64,000 nucleotides of DNA, from contig SSBO01000009.1 of assembly GCA_005281725.1 (NCBI GenBank), positions 10,694,356 through 10,758,355 of the forward strand. Reading direction: 5' to 3'. This document shows, one piece after another, positions 33,205 through 53,346 of the stretch. Positions within the stretch are counted from its first letter, which is position 1; the number at the start of each line of letters is the position of its first letter. A program made the translations under genes and the position numbers. Below the pieces are notes generated by a model, which was given only the letters and a program-made list of their open reading frames with translations, did not search any database and had not been told where the DNA came from. This stretch comes from Wuchereria bancrofti. Its lineage: Eukaryota; Nematoda; Chromadorea; Rhabditida; Onchocercidae.

Positions 33205-33229
33205 GAAAAAAATAGAGGATATCGGCAGA

Positions 33230-38850
<5,621 letters not shown>

Positions 38851-39035
38851 TATTGCAAAAAAAAAAAAAAAAAAAATTGAGCCATTACCTGGATCTTCTT
38901 TTCCTTCGGTTTGTAATGCTATATGCTAATTTGTTGTGTCGTTGTTTTCGTCATTTTCTGTGAATTTTATTTTTTTTTTTTATTTTTTTTTTGTGGTGGT
39001 TATTTGCTTTTTATAGATTTTGATAGAAAAATTGC

Positions 39036-39041
39036 AATAAA
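39036..39041 (+). promoter_or_regulatory. Likely polyadenylation signal of the kinesin light chain gene
   Basis: The first canonical AATAAA after the stop codon, 186 bases downstream, following U-rich 3' UTR sequence. Confidence 0.5.
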
Positions 39042-41934
39042 TATAGCTAGTTTATTTTAAATACTGCAGCATTGTTCGTTTTTGTCCCCAATTTTTAAAT
39101 TTTGATTTCTTTAAAAAAGTGTTTTTTCTTTTTCTTTTTTTTTTTTTTTTAGTTCTTTTAGCTTAGTTATTTTTTCTTTTCATGCCATTACTTCGATTTC
39201 ACTACTTTGGAATTTTAATAACATTAAAGTTGCATCCACTATTTTCACTGTTTCTTTAATTGGTTTTCGTGGGTCGCAATTTCGTCGCTGGTTTTATTAG
39301 GTCGTTTATAGAAATGTGAATGAATGTATGCCGGTTTGTTTTCATGTATATTTTCTATTTCTCTTAAGTGTGATATTCCTTTGTTTGTAGAGAATTTTGT
39401 AATGCTCGTAAGATATTTAATTACAGTATGAAGGATTTAAATGATTTAAATGTCATTTTTGCCAGTTTGGCTTCTGTATAAAATTTTAGAGAACTGTGGT
39501 TTAACTGTTCTATTTATACGATATATTGCTAAATCTTTTACATAGTTCACAATCGCCCCCTCTGATGTTGCTAAATTTTATCTGCTTAAGTCGAACACAA
39601 TTTTTCTAAGTTACCGTATTCGAGAGGAATGATTTTGGCAAAAGTTCATATTGAGAAATTTGGAAAATTGGATGAATGAATGGAGAAAACCTGTCAATTA
39701 AACTTCAAACTGTGAACTATATATTTTGCAATCAATGATAAATAAGACAGAATGAGGAAATGAATGTTTGACTTGAGAATGACTAATATTGTGGAGTTTT
39801 TATTTCCTCTTTATTTTTTTAAAAAGGGGCTTTTGTGAATAAGAATTTTGAAGTTTTCGAAACCAATGAAATACTGAGAAGGGAATTTTTCAGTTTTTGG
39901 CAGAGCGTGGAAAGTGAATGAGGCGAATTCAAATAATGGCCGTTGGATTGATTGTCCTTTCCTACGGTATAACAATACTGTGGTTAGTTTAGTGATAATC
40001 TGATGTCTGGTGTTGCATGTAATAGAGTATTCCTGCATTTGCGCTAAAAAAAAAAATCCTCCTCGAATTGATTGCAAATTTTATAAAATTGTATTTAATT
40101 TATACGCCATAACTTGAGTTTTTTTTTTTTGAATTTGAGAAATTTTTGAATAAATTTATTTCTGGGACTAAATTCATTTTATATTTCTTGATTCTTTCAT
40201 TTTTTTTCTCTACGCTGATAGCCATAGTTTTGAGTGCATAAAGTTTGTTAGCATTGAATTTTAATATAGTAAGTAGGTCGTTTTTTCTTTTCTTTCCTTT
40301 TTTGAGTTGGAAATCAATTAAGCATTGATTTCATTACTTTCTTCTATCAAAGACATTTGATTTTCTTTTTAAAGAGGTATGTATTTTCTTGATTAAATTT
40401 GTAGAAACTTCGCAATTTAAGATTTGCTTCATTGTCATTATTGTGCTTGCCGATTTGTCAAAATATGAACAAGGAAGCTGTTTTTGGATATTATTTATAA
40501 TATTTGTACGGAAAGAAATTCCATCTTTTAAAAGATAGTTTAAAAATTATTCTAATCATTGATATATGATGAAATTGAGTTAATCTCATGACTAAATTAT
40601 TATTCTTTTATTTTTCACTCTTTGCATATGTAATTTTGAAATGAGATGCGTAATTTAATTTAATTTTTAACTTAGCTATAGAAAAAAGTTATAAGTGCAA
40701 GGTGAATATTATATGTCAGTTTCTTATTAGCTTACTGCTAATTAAAACTTTTCACCGTTATCATAATGTTCAGAAATTATTAATCATTTCAATCGTTCTA
40801 CAATTACATCTTTACAGCAATTCAATAAGCTGTAAAATATTATTTTTTCTCTCTTTCGGAACAAATCTTTACTTTTGTAGTCAGAAATTAATAATCGTTT
40901 AATGATCTTGGAATTTTTCTAGTAGTTTCCATTTGATTATTGCTAAATTATTTACCTAGTCGACTATACATTTTCTAGATATCTGGAAGTTTTTCCTTAA
41001 ATTTGCATGTTCCGAACTATCAACAAAAAAAAAATGAAATTTATTCTTATTTTGCTTACTGCTATTTGCTATCTTTTTCTGTGACAGTGCTTTCAACATG
41101 GTTGAACATATTCTAATGTCGCATTGATGTTAGAAATTTCAGTAAAGAAGATAATGAGGCTGAGTAATTAAGTAATTTATTTGATTACTTAGTAGTGTTA
41201 TTATCACTGAGTAACTGATAAATAAGCATCATAATTAGGATGTTTTATTTTTACTTTTCTGTAAAAATAACACAAACTTAGATGGATTAATAGAGATCTC
41301 GTTTAAAAAGTACACTAATAGTAGCTTTCAATTTTGTATTACTTTAGAAAAGATTCAAGCCTTGCCATTGAGCCTTTACAACTGAGTTTGTTTAATATAT
41401 CTTTTGTACTTACGAAAATTACGAAAATTTAGTCTTTTAATTTTAAATGAGTATAAAAAATCTTAAATGCGTCCTTTATATAGGTGCATTGAGTATTTGA
41501 AATCGTAATGTAATCATTATTTTACTAACACATTTCTTAGCATAAATCAGCTTTATCAGAAATTATTCCAGCTTTTTCGATGTTTATCTTTAGAAATTTA
41601 TTTATTTATTTTTTTTTTTTTTGCTGAATATAATATTCTCGTAAAAGAATTCATATCATAGATGTGATATTTATTTCTTTTGGTCTTCGCCACAACGGTT
41701 CACAGCGTTATATGGTGCCTTAAATGCTGATTGATTCCAATGATGTATTCCAAATCGGGGTTTCATATAATTTGAACATTCTTTCATCTCTGCATAGGTC
41801 TTTTTTTTCATGCTTTGAATAATTATTGTAATTTTAATATGACTATAAAGTTTCCTTTTCTAATTTTTCAAACTTAACTTTTCTGTTCTTATATGATCTT
41901 TTACATCCTTTCCACTTCCTTCTCTTTTTATAAT

Positions 41935-42010
41935 GAATAATAATAATTAATAATAATAATAGTAATTGATAATAATAATAATAATAATAAATAACAATAA
42001 TAATTATAAA
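41935..42010. repeat. (AAT)n microsatellite
   Basis: Interrupted AAT/ATA triplets over about 75 bases. Confidence 0.9.
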
Positions 42011-43853
42011 TGTATTCTTCTTGGAAATTTTATTTTTATATATCGCCTAGTATTTTTTTATATATACTCATCCTTTATCTTCAGATGACTGTAAAATAAA
42101 GTAAATATCCTTGTTCTATTCTTAGAATTTAGTGAAATTATTAAAGCAATGAAGTTTTTTTAATTTCTTCAGAAATTTCAATAGAAAGTCTAAGTTTACA
42201 GGAATTTATAAGAAATTTAAATATTATAAAAATCATTACTGATTCTCTTTTTTTTTCCGGAGAATTTCACAAGTTGTATATTGTCTTAAATATCACTCTT
42301 TTCTTTTCTATTTGTCTCTCAATGAAAAATACATATGTAGAAGAACACCTCGATTATGAATATATTACGTAGGGGTCGTTGATGCCAAGACCTCAACAAT
42401 TGTTTGTTTTGAATATTTTAACTAAAGTAGCTTTAGTCCTTTTTTTCTTGCTACAAAAGTTTGCATTGTTGCAAGCCTGAAATTCTATCTTTTGAAATAG
42501 TTCCTCAAATTAAATTTTTCAATTTAAATTTTGTAATATGTAATTCGCTGCTAAAGTAAACAATATCAGCACATATTTGAATGCTTTAAATGAAAACAAA
42601 TAATTATGATAAGCAATATGGAACTCTTCCAAATTGGTTTTTCTTCAGGGAAGTTTTTTTTTTCCTAAAAAAAAAAAACTTCGCTATTTTAGACTTTTGT
42701 TCTCCATAAAGGCCTGCAGAATGCAACAAATTTCTTCTGCTGTTACGTGTTCGTTTTAAAAACTATTTGGTCGTTTTTGCCTTCAATTAAATGTTTTGAT
42801 AGCAACCGTTACCTGAATGAAATTCCAGAACACTTGAAGAACTAGAAAAAAAAAATTCATTCTTTGTAATTATGCTAAGATAAAAAGCATTTATCACAAA
42901 TTATCTAGATGAAAGAGTGTGAAGAATCTAGTCCCATTTCCTTAAGGGAAATTCAGTTTCTCCCAATTTTTTCTAAGTTTAACTTTCTTCATGTAATCAA
43001 ATCATTCTTTTAACTGCAGCATTAAATTTCAAGCTCGAACCTGTGAAATTAGCTCCCTAAGTTGCTATTGAAGTATTGTCATCTATTGTGACTATTGTAA
43101 CAGTGTCTTTTTCAAATTGTTTTATAGTGCTTTGCAGATTGTGTCTCCCAACGAATGCCTGAAATAATCTCCTACAACTAACTTATTCACGATAAATCAA
43201 AAGTGCGTTTTAATGAAATATTTGAAAAGTTTCGAACTCCAGACATAGAAGGTATTTACCTGCTACACTTCAAAAACTACCGACATTTCACTAAAAATTT
43301 TTGAATTGATATAATTTTTGAATTTGATAAGCTATTCAAATCGATTATCCCACCACTATGGTACTCTTCTCATTACTTTTTAGTACAGCTGTAACTAATT
43401 AAATTTATTGGATTTTGAAGAAATAGCTCTAAAGCCTTTAAATGTTGGTATATGCAATTTTAATGCTTTCCATTACTTTCGTTTCCCTTTGTTGTTGTTT
43501 TGTGATAAAGCAGTCTTACTTGTCTTAAAATACTCGACATGCAACTTCATTTAAAAAAGTCACTTTTATCGTTTTGGGTTGGATTACAGCATTACTCACA
43601 TAACAGTAGCATGGATGTGATACTGATAACGATAGAAAGGCAAATAAATAAATCACAGTAGATCCAAAGTTTCATTTCAAGAAAATAATCTCATACTTAT
43701 CAGATAAATATATTGATGAAATTCAAATTTATTTAGTTCAATCCATGTTGATTAGTAAACATTAGATGAAGGATCCTAATTAAGATTAGATAACAAAACC
43801 GAAGGAAACTTTGATAAACAAACATGAATACCATGAACAATTAATTATATTTG

Positions 43854-45651
43854 CTACCTTTCAAGCAAAACATCCAAACTTTTTTGCACCTCCTGCAGCA
43901 TCATATAAAGTCCTACAAGTTTACCTCTGCTCAGCTCGACAATTTTTGAACCCCGATCTGTATCAAACTGTAGAATTGTTTCTGCAGCACGCATCATTGG
44001 ATTGTCGCTACTAAGAAAAAAAAGAAATAAATATAAATCTAAACAACCCCAAAAAAAAAACACATATTTTAAAAGTGGTTCCTTTATAAAGACTTATCCA
44101 TTACTGTGTTTAAAAAAAGATCCGGTATCTTGGGACGTCATCACAGTATGCTGAGAGTTAGGAATACAACTAGCTGGTAGGCAGATATTTTCTAGACCAT
44201 TTAACTATTACTGTTTCAGTTCAAAATGTTATTGTCATTGCAAAAAAATCTTGCAAAAAAGTTATTGCCACTGCAAAAAAAAAAAATAACTAGACTAGCC
44301 AGTTAGAATGAATTCTTTTCTTCCCTGTTTCAAACCTTATCTAAAAGAATTAACATTTAATAATATTTCATTCTTTGTTGACGACAAATTTTAAATCATG
44401 AATATAAGAGCTGTTAATGGGATTTAGGAACAATATTTTAATATTAGGTCAGCACCAAAGAGAAATTTATGCCCATACTTTGTTCTAAATAATATTCAAA
44501 TGGTACATTAATGAATTGATGAGTTATTCGACAACTAAATTGGGTTGAACAATTTAATTATCTCGTTAACTGAAAAAGTAGAAAACAGTCAAAAGGTTTG
44601 GATTCAAAAAATGATCCACTATTACCTTGCGACACTCATGCGTAGCGTCCATCCGACATCTCTAACATTAGGGCGTCCAGAAAATGAAATATTGCGCAAC
44701 TGATCTGAAACCGTCAAGCCGCTTTCTGACCAAACTTTTACGATTGCGGTTCTCATTTCATCATCAAATCCAATCTGGAAATACCAAAAAAGTTGATGGA
44801 TTAATGTTTAAACTTGTTGCTACCTAGTTCAAGAATGCTGGACAGCGTTCTATCAAATTTAAAAGTGATAAACGTAGATACTCACATAATAAAACTTACT
44901 TCTTTCAAACTCTCAAGCAATGGCTGCAATTTAGGCTGAGAATATGCAATGTTTTTCCATAATTCGCTTATGGTCAACTGAAAATTGATTATTCTTCGTT
45001 GTAGTAGAATTTATAAAGTCATTTTATACACAATAAAAAACTTTGCATTCGTCACGAATAATCCGATGTCATATGTTAGTTTCCTTAACAAGTAATAAGG
45101 ACAACAATGTGGAGAATTAATTGAAAAGTTCAAAAATTAAAGTCCATAAAAATGGAAAGCTAATAACTGTAAAGAATAAAAAATGGAGATAAAGGATTTA
45201 TATTAGCTGTGAAGTAATTTTAAAAACGATGGAAGAAAAGTATCTAAAGAGAAAAATTTGCTATTGTAAACTTCACCAACAAACATCCAAAGAAAACTTT
45301 AAAACGGTCATTTTGCACTAGATTTATAAAAATTTAAGACATCGACACTGGAATTCACTTCGTGAAAATGAATTTCAAAAGAAAAAAAATATTGCAAACA
45401 AAAACATAAAACAAAAAGAAAAGATACGAACTTACAAAAATAGCAAGTTCCGTTGTAAGATCAATTTTTAAATTTTCGCGCAATTTTTCTCGTTCCTCTG
45501 TGTCAAATATATCTGCAATGTCAACTGTGTCCGGCATTCTATCCAATACATGTTGTGAAATTTGCATAAATTTTGTTGCACCCAACTGAATAATCTTTTC
45601 AACAATTCCTTCAGCTCCAATCGGTAGAAGTTTCAATGTCTCAGAAGACAT
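43854..45651 (-). CDS. COMM domain-containing protein 10 homologue, 4 exons, 199 aa
   Basis: Exons from 5' to 3' are 45651-45436, 44977-44900, 44774-44626 and 44010-43854, with matching phases. The 199-residue product is close to human COMMD10 (202). The helical N-terminal half contains EEREKLRENLKID. The central VWSESG matches the WSSMG segment of human COMMD10. The C-terminal COMM domain starts near RDVGWTLRMSVA, continues through ILQFDTDRGSKIVELSRGKL and ends with the leucine-rich helix LYMMLQEVQKSLDVLL. COMMD proteins form a hetero-oligomeric ring within the Commander/CCC complex that recycles membrane cargo from endosomes. Assignment to COMMD10 rather than another COMMD rests on length and the central WS/VGW positions. 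The ATG at 45651 is preceded by GTG and is the only good start. No neighbour is functionally related. Confidence 0.85.
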
Positions 45652-48600
45652 CACAATTCTGTGTTAAATTTCAAATTAATACATCTCAAACAATGAAATC
45701 TGCAATAAACCCCGCGATATCCCATATCTCTCGTCAATCACTACAAATCAAATAAAACCAAGGACGGAGCCGAAATAAATGCGGCCCATAATTTCAACAT
45801 ATGCAACTCCCTTCTCATACAAACCGTGAGATTTAAAACAATTAAATCTCAAGTAATGCGCGAAAATATCATGTCTATTTGTTCCAATGTTTCATATCGT
45901 ATTATTATAATCTTTCCTACTTCTCTCTCCCTCTCTTTCTCTCTCCCTCACAGTTAGATATTAATCTTCAATATTTCATTTTTAAACTATATTCAATCGG
46001 ACATTACTCAAAGTCTCTTCCAATCAGACTTTCGTTTCTGGCTTGTGCTAGTATATTCTATTTGTCAATAGAGCCTACTAAATTCACTGAATTTATATAA
46101 ATATATTCATTTGTATACAAAGTCTTTTCTACATATATCCTAAATCTAAGACATCTCTTTGTAGCATTTAATTTGTGGACATTTTATTTATGACAAAATA
46201 GCTATTAAAAATTCATATTTTATGCACACTTAAACTGTTATGAAGTTAAAAATCACTCAAAAGTTTGTCTTTTTTATTTTTTCTTCTCCTCTAATTAATT
46301 GTCAGGATTTGAATTTTTACTTTATGTACTATTAACTCAAGTTTATTTAAAGCTAGAAATGAAATAATCGTCTTTTTAATATTACTGTATTGAAATGTGA
46401 TCATGTAAAAACGCTGTTAAAAAAAAAAGCACTTATCAATGGAACATATTAAACATTTATATAATCGTGTAAAAACTCACTTGTCACTGGAAGATATTAA
46501 AATTGTAACCACTTGTCAATAAAATTTAAACTGATACTACAAGATCATAATTAAATGATAGAATAAAAAAGTGCTAAATAATGAACTGTTTTTTATATTT
46601 TTCTATTGGAATAAAAATTTGAAATTAGATAAGGGAGATTAAATAAGAAGTTCGAATAGTTTGCTCACTAACAACATTATATTAAAATTTTTAATGACAT
46701 TGTTCATTTCTGCAGTTAATTAATTGAAAGCCTTATCATTTATTCATGTGATGTGACAATAGAATTGACAATAGAGTTGTAAATTAATTAAACAAAATTA
46801 ATTAGTCATTGGTTTTTTTTTTTCACAAAAGCTTATCAAACGAAATATGCTTTATGATTTTATGCAATGCGATATGATCATTTTATCATTCTCATGTATC
46901 ATTACGTAAAAAAAAAATTGAACTACGTCGAAATATATTTTTCTGATCGATGATCTACTAACTATTTATTACATCTCAACAAAATTACAAACTATGAAGA
47001 AATTAAAAATTATAAATCTTTATGTATGCTTTTTAATTAAATATCTATTAATCCTTATTTTTATTACATTGTTTGTATTAATTTTGTATTTATTTTAATT
47101 TTTACTTACCTATTTGCTTTACTTACTTTATTTGCATAAGTATTTGCACCAATTGTTATTAATCTTCTACTTAATTAATATAATAGCTAAAAACTAAAAA
47201 TTGTTGGCTTTTTGTTAAAATTTGCTCAATTTTCATTAATACTAAACATTATTATAATACATTATTATTTCTTATGTTTATAATTCTTTTAAATATATAA
47301 ATTTAAGCTAAAATAAGAATGTTTGAATCAATGAAATTGTCAACTGAAGTGAAATTTTCGGTGTATTTGTTTGATTTTTTTTATTATTTGTTCAAGTTTT
47401 TCTCTATAAAGTTTTTAGAATTTTAAATTATAAATTATAAGATATGAAAGCGATATTTTTTAAACATCACAGCATGTGTTATGCAAGATTTTTTCAAAAG
47501 CAGAAATATATTGAAGTTTTGTTAACTCGTCGTTTCAATGTTTGAAATGATCAAATATTGAAGTGCCATGTGTTTTCATTTTCTTTTTATTTTCATCAGA
47601 TATTTATATATTTAAAAAAAAATTTTTTTTTGATCCATATGTTGTTTTTGCTCAAATTAAATCTTCCAAAAGAATTATAGTCGTGAAGAATTTTGTAAAA
47701 TATATAAGAAGAAATAACAATTTGAACAATAATGAGTTGATTTTTAATTAAATTATTATAAGATAGCTTTTGATGAATTATTGCAACTGAAAATTATAAA
47801 ATTATAAATTTAATTTATAAAAAAAATTATAAATTCAACATTTCATTTTGATGATAGTTTTTAGATTTAGAATTTTCATTGAAAAAAAAAAAAAATCACG
47901 CGTCAGTGAAAATGGAAGTTGTTCAAAGCAACAGTTAGTGCATTACAACAAAAGTAATGAGTTCACGAAGTGCAATTTTTTAATTATTTGCCCTTTTGAC
48001 CTCAAAATTTCAATGAATACATTTCTTCCATTCTATTTTACACGAGAGAATGAAGCGACATACTTAGCATGTAGACATGCATTGTTCATTTAAATCAAAA
48101 TATCGCTATTCAATAATCAATAATGAATCTTTATTAGAAAAGTAAAATGGAATTTTTCTTTTTTGTCTTCAAAATGGAAATTATTGTAATTTTATTAATA
48201 TGTCACTTCAATTTTATTTTATTATTTTTTTTTATTGATATTATTTATTAAAATTGATTTTATTGTTTTAAATCAATTTTACAGTCTTCGAGTTATTCAA
48301 ATTAATAAAGAGAAAAAAAAATTAGTAAATAAAATTGGTCGGTATTTTGCTAAATCTTTTTGCAAATTCTCATTTTATAAATACAAAACATTTTCGACTA
48401 CATAAAACTGATCCTTCCATGAATGTTTTTTTTTTCGGCTTTTATATTATAAAATCTGTTTTATTGCACAAAATTTTCATATTCTTTATCATTGCATTAA
48501 ATCATTAAATCAAAAATTCTTTGATTATAACAATTGTGATTATTAATTTTAAAATTTACTTGAAAAAAAAAATCAAATGTATCAAGAATGAATGAAGATG

Positions 48601-51600
48601 AAAAAGTGATTATGAAGCATTTTGAAAATGCTTTCATTTTAGCGACAGATATGACATCGAGTTGACACATTGTTTATTGTCATTTAAATTGATACAAGTT
48701 AGCTTGTTTTAAACTGAACTGATTTTTTTTTTCTTAAATTTTTACAAATAATTTAGAGTAATGCAAATTTATCTTCAACAAGTTCAGCAGTTTTTGTTTC
48801 CAAACAAGGAGCAGCAGGCTATAAGTCCACTTATCTTTTAATGTGATTTTGTTAAATCATAATTTGGTTTAATCCGAATTTGATCTACTTTAGGTTAATC
48901 GATCAATCTTTATCTGATGTTAAGTTTTCTGATTTCTTTTCTGTAAACTGTGTAAAGTGTGCTCATTTTATTTTTGATTCGTAAAGTATATTTCAAATGT
49001 AATGTACTAGTCAAATTATTGCAACAAAATATTGTTGAAATTTACTCGAGAATTTTCAATAATTTCATTTTTGTAATTTTTAAATTTTGATAAGTTACTT
49101 GCTTCCTAAGAAAAAAATTCATTTTTAATTTAACTAGGATTTTTATTTCCTTCTTTACTGGCAAACTACACGCTGATAAATTACATTTGGAAGCTCCTTT
49201 TTTTCTTTTTCCTAAAAAAAGAAAAAAAAATTGCAAAAACTGAGAAAACTTTCTAAAATATTTTCATCATCACAGAAAAAGAAAAAAAAACACGATGTCT
49301 TTGCAAGAAAATAATAACAGATATTTATTTCAAGAATGAATTCATTTAAAAAAACAAAAACAAAGAAATAATGCTATAATTTAAGTATGAAAATTTTTGG
49401 ATAAAACCATTTTTAATATTATTATATGAATTCATTAAGAAAAAAAAAACAAAAAAAAGTGGTTATCAAAATGTGAATAGCAATTCTGCTCTCAACAAGT
49501 AAAAGTTATTTGAAAAATTGTAATTGATGAGATTATTTTTTTTAAGTATTTTATTAAAATTTGAAGTAAAGATTACTCTAAATTAACAACAGTAACTGTT
49601 CTAGAAATACTACCAGCTTAAAAGATATCTTTTACATATTTTCAAATTAATGAGTAATTAAATAAATAATTTTTCCTGGTATTAATGAACGGACTAAATA
49701 TATGCATCGTATTATGCTGAATTTATGAAAATCGGAATTAAAAATTTCAAGAATGGTTGGGTAAACTTTTGTTGGGTAAATTCAAATTTGGCTAATATAC
49801 AGTGTAACATATATAGTATTTGGGAAGATTCATTTGCAAGCTAATTAGTAATGCATTTTTCATTCAAATCTTTTTTTTTCTTTTTATTCAGCATAATAAA
49901 ACTTTTAATAATAATGTGTTTAAAAAAAACAAAGTTTTTAAAATTGAAAAAAAAAGTGTTTAATAAGCTTTGTACGTTATGATAGCTTGATGCAATGAAT
50001 TGCTAAAATTAAAATGCATGATTTAAATCACCGAAATTCTTATTTTTTTGATTTAAATCATAAAATAATAATAAGAATGATAACGAAATTCTTATTGATT
50101 ACAATTTTAAATCACTGAAATTCATGTTGATTAAAATTTTTTAATAACAAGAAATTATTATCATAAGAGAAAAATGATTCGAGATTACTGAAAACGGGTC
50201 AATATTTCAATTTTCAGAAAATTAAATTTGTTGTCATCGGATTTGAAAACGATTGGAAGCGACATGTTATGTTTATGATTACAGGTGAAAAATGAATATT
50301 TTTTTAAAAAAAAAAATATATTAATTTCAATAATACGAGAAGAATCATTATTATCGCAATTACTGTCATTAATATTAATGAATTATAGTATCAATAATAT
50401 AGCAATGATAATAATAATAATAATTAATAATAATAATAACAATTAATAATAATAATAAGAATGATAACAATAATGAATGATAATGAATGAATGAATGATA
50501 ATAGTGGAAGAAATGAAAAGAAAGGATATTACTTCACTAATTTCTTAGTTTGTGATTGAAACAAACAATTGACTACAATTCCAAAATTTTCTATTAGAGA
50601 CTTAGAATATAAGCTACAAAGTGAGCAAATTTATACTTTCAATTTAAAATGAGCAATATCATTTACTGATAAGCATTGTTTTTATCATTATCATAGTCAT
50701 AATGACAATGATTAAGTAAACATTCATCACTATGAAGTGATAACAATTAGACCTTTATCAAGTTTACTGTCACTTTTGATAACAGATTTGTTGATTAATT
50801 AGAACTAAAATATTTCAATATTAATTTATGCTACCTGAATGGATTTTACATGACTTAAAATTATATTTCCAATTAAAAATTAATATTGAACCTAATCAAC
50901 AGCATATTAAAACAATCACTTCTGACTCGTAATACGTGAAATACGTGAGTACATTCAAGTGAAGTAAATATACAAGGATGATCACATTAAAAATTTAACG
51001 TTATTGTTTTTCTATTTGTAACGGTAAGTAATATTTAATGAATCAAATTTATTCTTCATTGATACAAATTTTTTTTTTTTTGATTATTTTCTTTTACATA
51101 TTAACACATTATTCAAAATGTTCATACAAATTTTGATTTAAAATATGTCTAAAAGTCATTCGTCGTTTAGTTTTTTATAAGCTTATCAAAATGCGATAAA
51201 ATGATAATTTTGCTCTTTTATATAATACTTATGCCAAAAATACCATGGAATTGATGTAATATTTATTAAATATTTTCATATGATAGCAAAATTTCAATTT
51301 CAGAAATGGCTCATTTTATTCGTCTGCGAATGCTTCTACAAATTTTTAGCTGTAAAGCGAACTTTCTGTCTTATTGATTCTTCGCAACTGAAATACTTCC
51401 TTTTAGACATTTGTTATGTTATCGAAACTTTTTTCAATTCAAATAAAAATTTGCTTTTATAAGCTGATTTTTTTTTTCTGTCAAATTTCTTATAAATAAA
51501 CTTTAATTCTTTCGTCCATTCTTCTGAGTTAAAATAGACATTTAAGCTTGTTTTTACATGTTGTCACCAGGATTTGATTCATATTAACATTTTATCACCG

Positions 51601-53071
51601 GAATCGAAGGTGAAAGGTTAAACTCAACGAACAACATTTCTGCACTCGTCTGAGTTCAATACACATTAATGTGATTGAACGGAAAATTAAACTGATAGGT
51701 AAGAATTTAAAATATCACCACTGAATTTTAGCATAAAGAGAAAGGAGAAATGGAACAGGGTGACAAAAGGAGAGAGGGAGAGAGAGAGTGAGAGAGAAAG
51801 GAATGAGGAGATAGCTGAAAGTAAAGGACGAGGATATAAATTAATTAAATAATAGAAGTATGGAACTGAATTTGATAATAGACTTAAAAGTTGAATTTAA
51901 GAGTTGAATTTAAGCCGCGCAAGAAAATATGGCTGTAATGAGAACATTCATTACTGAAAGGATGTTAGTAGTATGAGAAAGTTCTCAGAATCTGTATCAG
52001 TTTGAAATTTTAAAAAAATTGAAAGTTGTCTACCGGATAACAGATACGGGGGAAATTGATTGCTCAAACATGTACCAAATAATAAATAAACAAAACTGAA
52101 AATGAACGCAACATTTGTCATAGTTGAAAAATTGATTTACTCAAAGAGAAGGAAATAAAAAATGTTAAATGTTTTTGGGTGCAATTGTTTTATTCGACCT
52201 TTTAATGGAAAATTACCTAAAAATGAAAATAAGAGATCAAGTGAATTACAGTACATTATTAAAACACTTGAACTAATTTTTTTTTTAATACATTCTTTTT
52301 TGTAATCTAACCGCAAATAGGTGCCATTTTTTCATTACTGTCCTAATTGTAATTCAAATTGTAACACGAAGTGACAGCCAAATGATTTGTTATTAAAAAA
52401 AAATTTTTTTTTTTGGAAAGTATTAATGAAACGTTTATTGTTAATAAAATAGTTTCGAAAAAAAAAAAATTTTTTTTTCTTTTTCCAAAAAAGATTCAGA
52501 AAAAGACGAGTTTACTGTCGTCCATTTAAAAACCAATTTCGACCTGATTACAAATCAGTCATTCTTCCGTCTCAAAAAATACTTCAAAATTTACTGGATA
52601 CACATCTTCATGGATCAAATAATATGATATGCTTGTAGTAATAATGATAAGCGTTTGGTGGACTTTAGAAATAATGGCTATTTTTTTTTTCATATTTCTC
52701 CACTATATTTTAATGTCTATTTAAGCAAGAAGAATTTGAAAAATTCTCAAATTGGTGACTCATTCAAATCTGTTCAGTAAAATGAATTTTCAAGTAAAGT
52801 AATCAAAAAACAAAAAACTTAGGTCATAGTAATGGAACATTTGCAATACTAAAATCTATTTGATATTAAAAAATAAGTAATTGCAGACTTGCGGCTGGAA
52901 GACTTGCACTTTTTCAAGCTTATAATTTCAGAAAGCTTTTTGAAAAATATGTTCCTTTTCAAAAAGTCAACCATTTGAACAACTATAAACTTATTATAAA
53001 ATTACACTCTCAGAATTTCAAATTTCAGTTTTTAGTAGGAAGTGTCAAATAGGTAAACTGCTTAATTTTTC
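45652..53071. other. AT-rich noncoding region
   Basis: 7.4 kb upstream of both COMMD10 (minus) and the MLT-10 gene (plus). It contains AAT-type triplet runs at about 50400-50500, a GA-rich run at about 51770-51800, and several A-run/T-run palindromes (for example near 52400 and 52460). I found no exon chain or RNA gene. Confidence 0.6.
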
Positions 53072-53346
53072 AGGGTGTTGCCTTTTGTAATCGTAATTTT
53101 TCACATATTGCTCAATGAGAATTTACCAACAACAGAGTGCGACACTGCTTCCGATATGGATGGCTTGTAAGTTGAAGTTCTCTTGAAATCTTCTTATCAA
53201 CATAAGATTTGTGACATATGTTCCAGTGACACATGTTATTATCACGATAGCTGTGTACCTACTTCATCCATTCACCCATTAAGGCAGCATCGTTGGATCG
53301 GTTTCAAGTTCTATCCAATACACGCGAGAAACAATGCCCGGTGCGC
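53027..53346 (+). repeat. Upstream copy of a ~320-bp duplicated segment (5' end of the MLT-10 gene)
   Basis: This segment matches 63681-64000 at well over 90% identity, including the trans-splice acceptor, exon 1, intron 1 and the start of exon 2. Similarity begins at CAGTTTTTAGTAGG. The right edge is unknown because the second copy runs off the window. The offset is 10654 bases. Confidence 0.95.
53072..53073 (+). promoter_or_regulatory. Likely trans-splice acceptor of the MLT-10 family gene
   Basis: AATTTTTCAG ends 42 bases before the ATG at 53115. The same acceptor is kept in the downstream copy at 63728-63729, which supports use as a spliced-leader site. Confidence 0.55.

Larger units (their letters stand above)
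38851..43853. other. Noncoding region between kinesin light chain and COMMD10 3' ends
   Basis: 5.0 kb between convergent genes, AT-rich, with T-runs near 38.97 and 39.13 kb and an AAT triplet array at about 41935-42010. No open frame here has a recognisable motif or plausible splice partners. Confidence 0.6.

Noticed and set aside
52390..52480. A-run/T-run palindromes as possible hairpin regulators
   Set aside because: Such A/T homopolymer pairs recur throughout this AT-rich window and carry no specific sequence.
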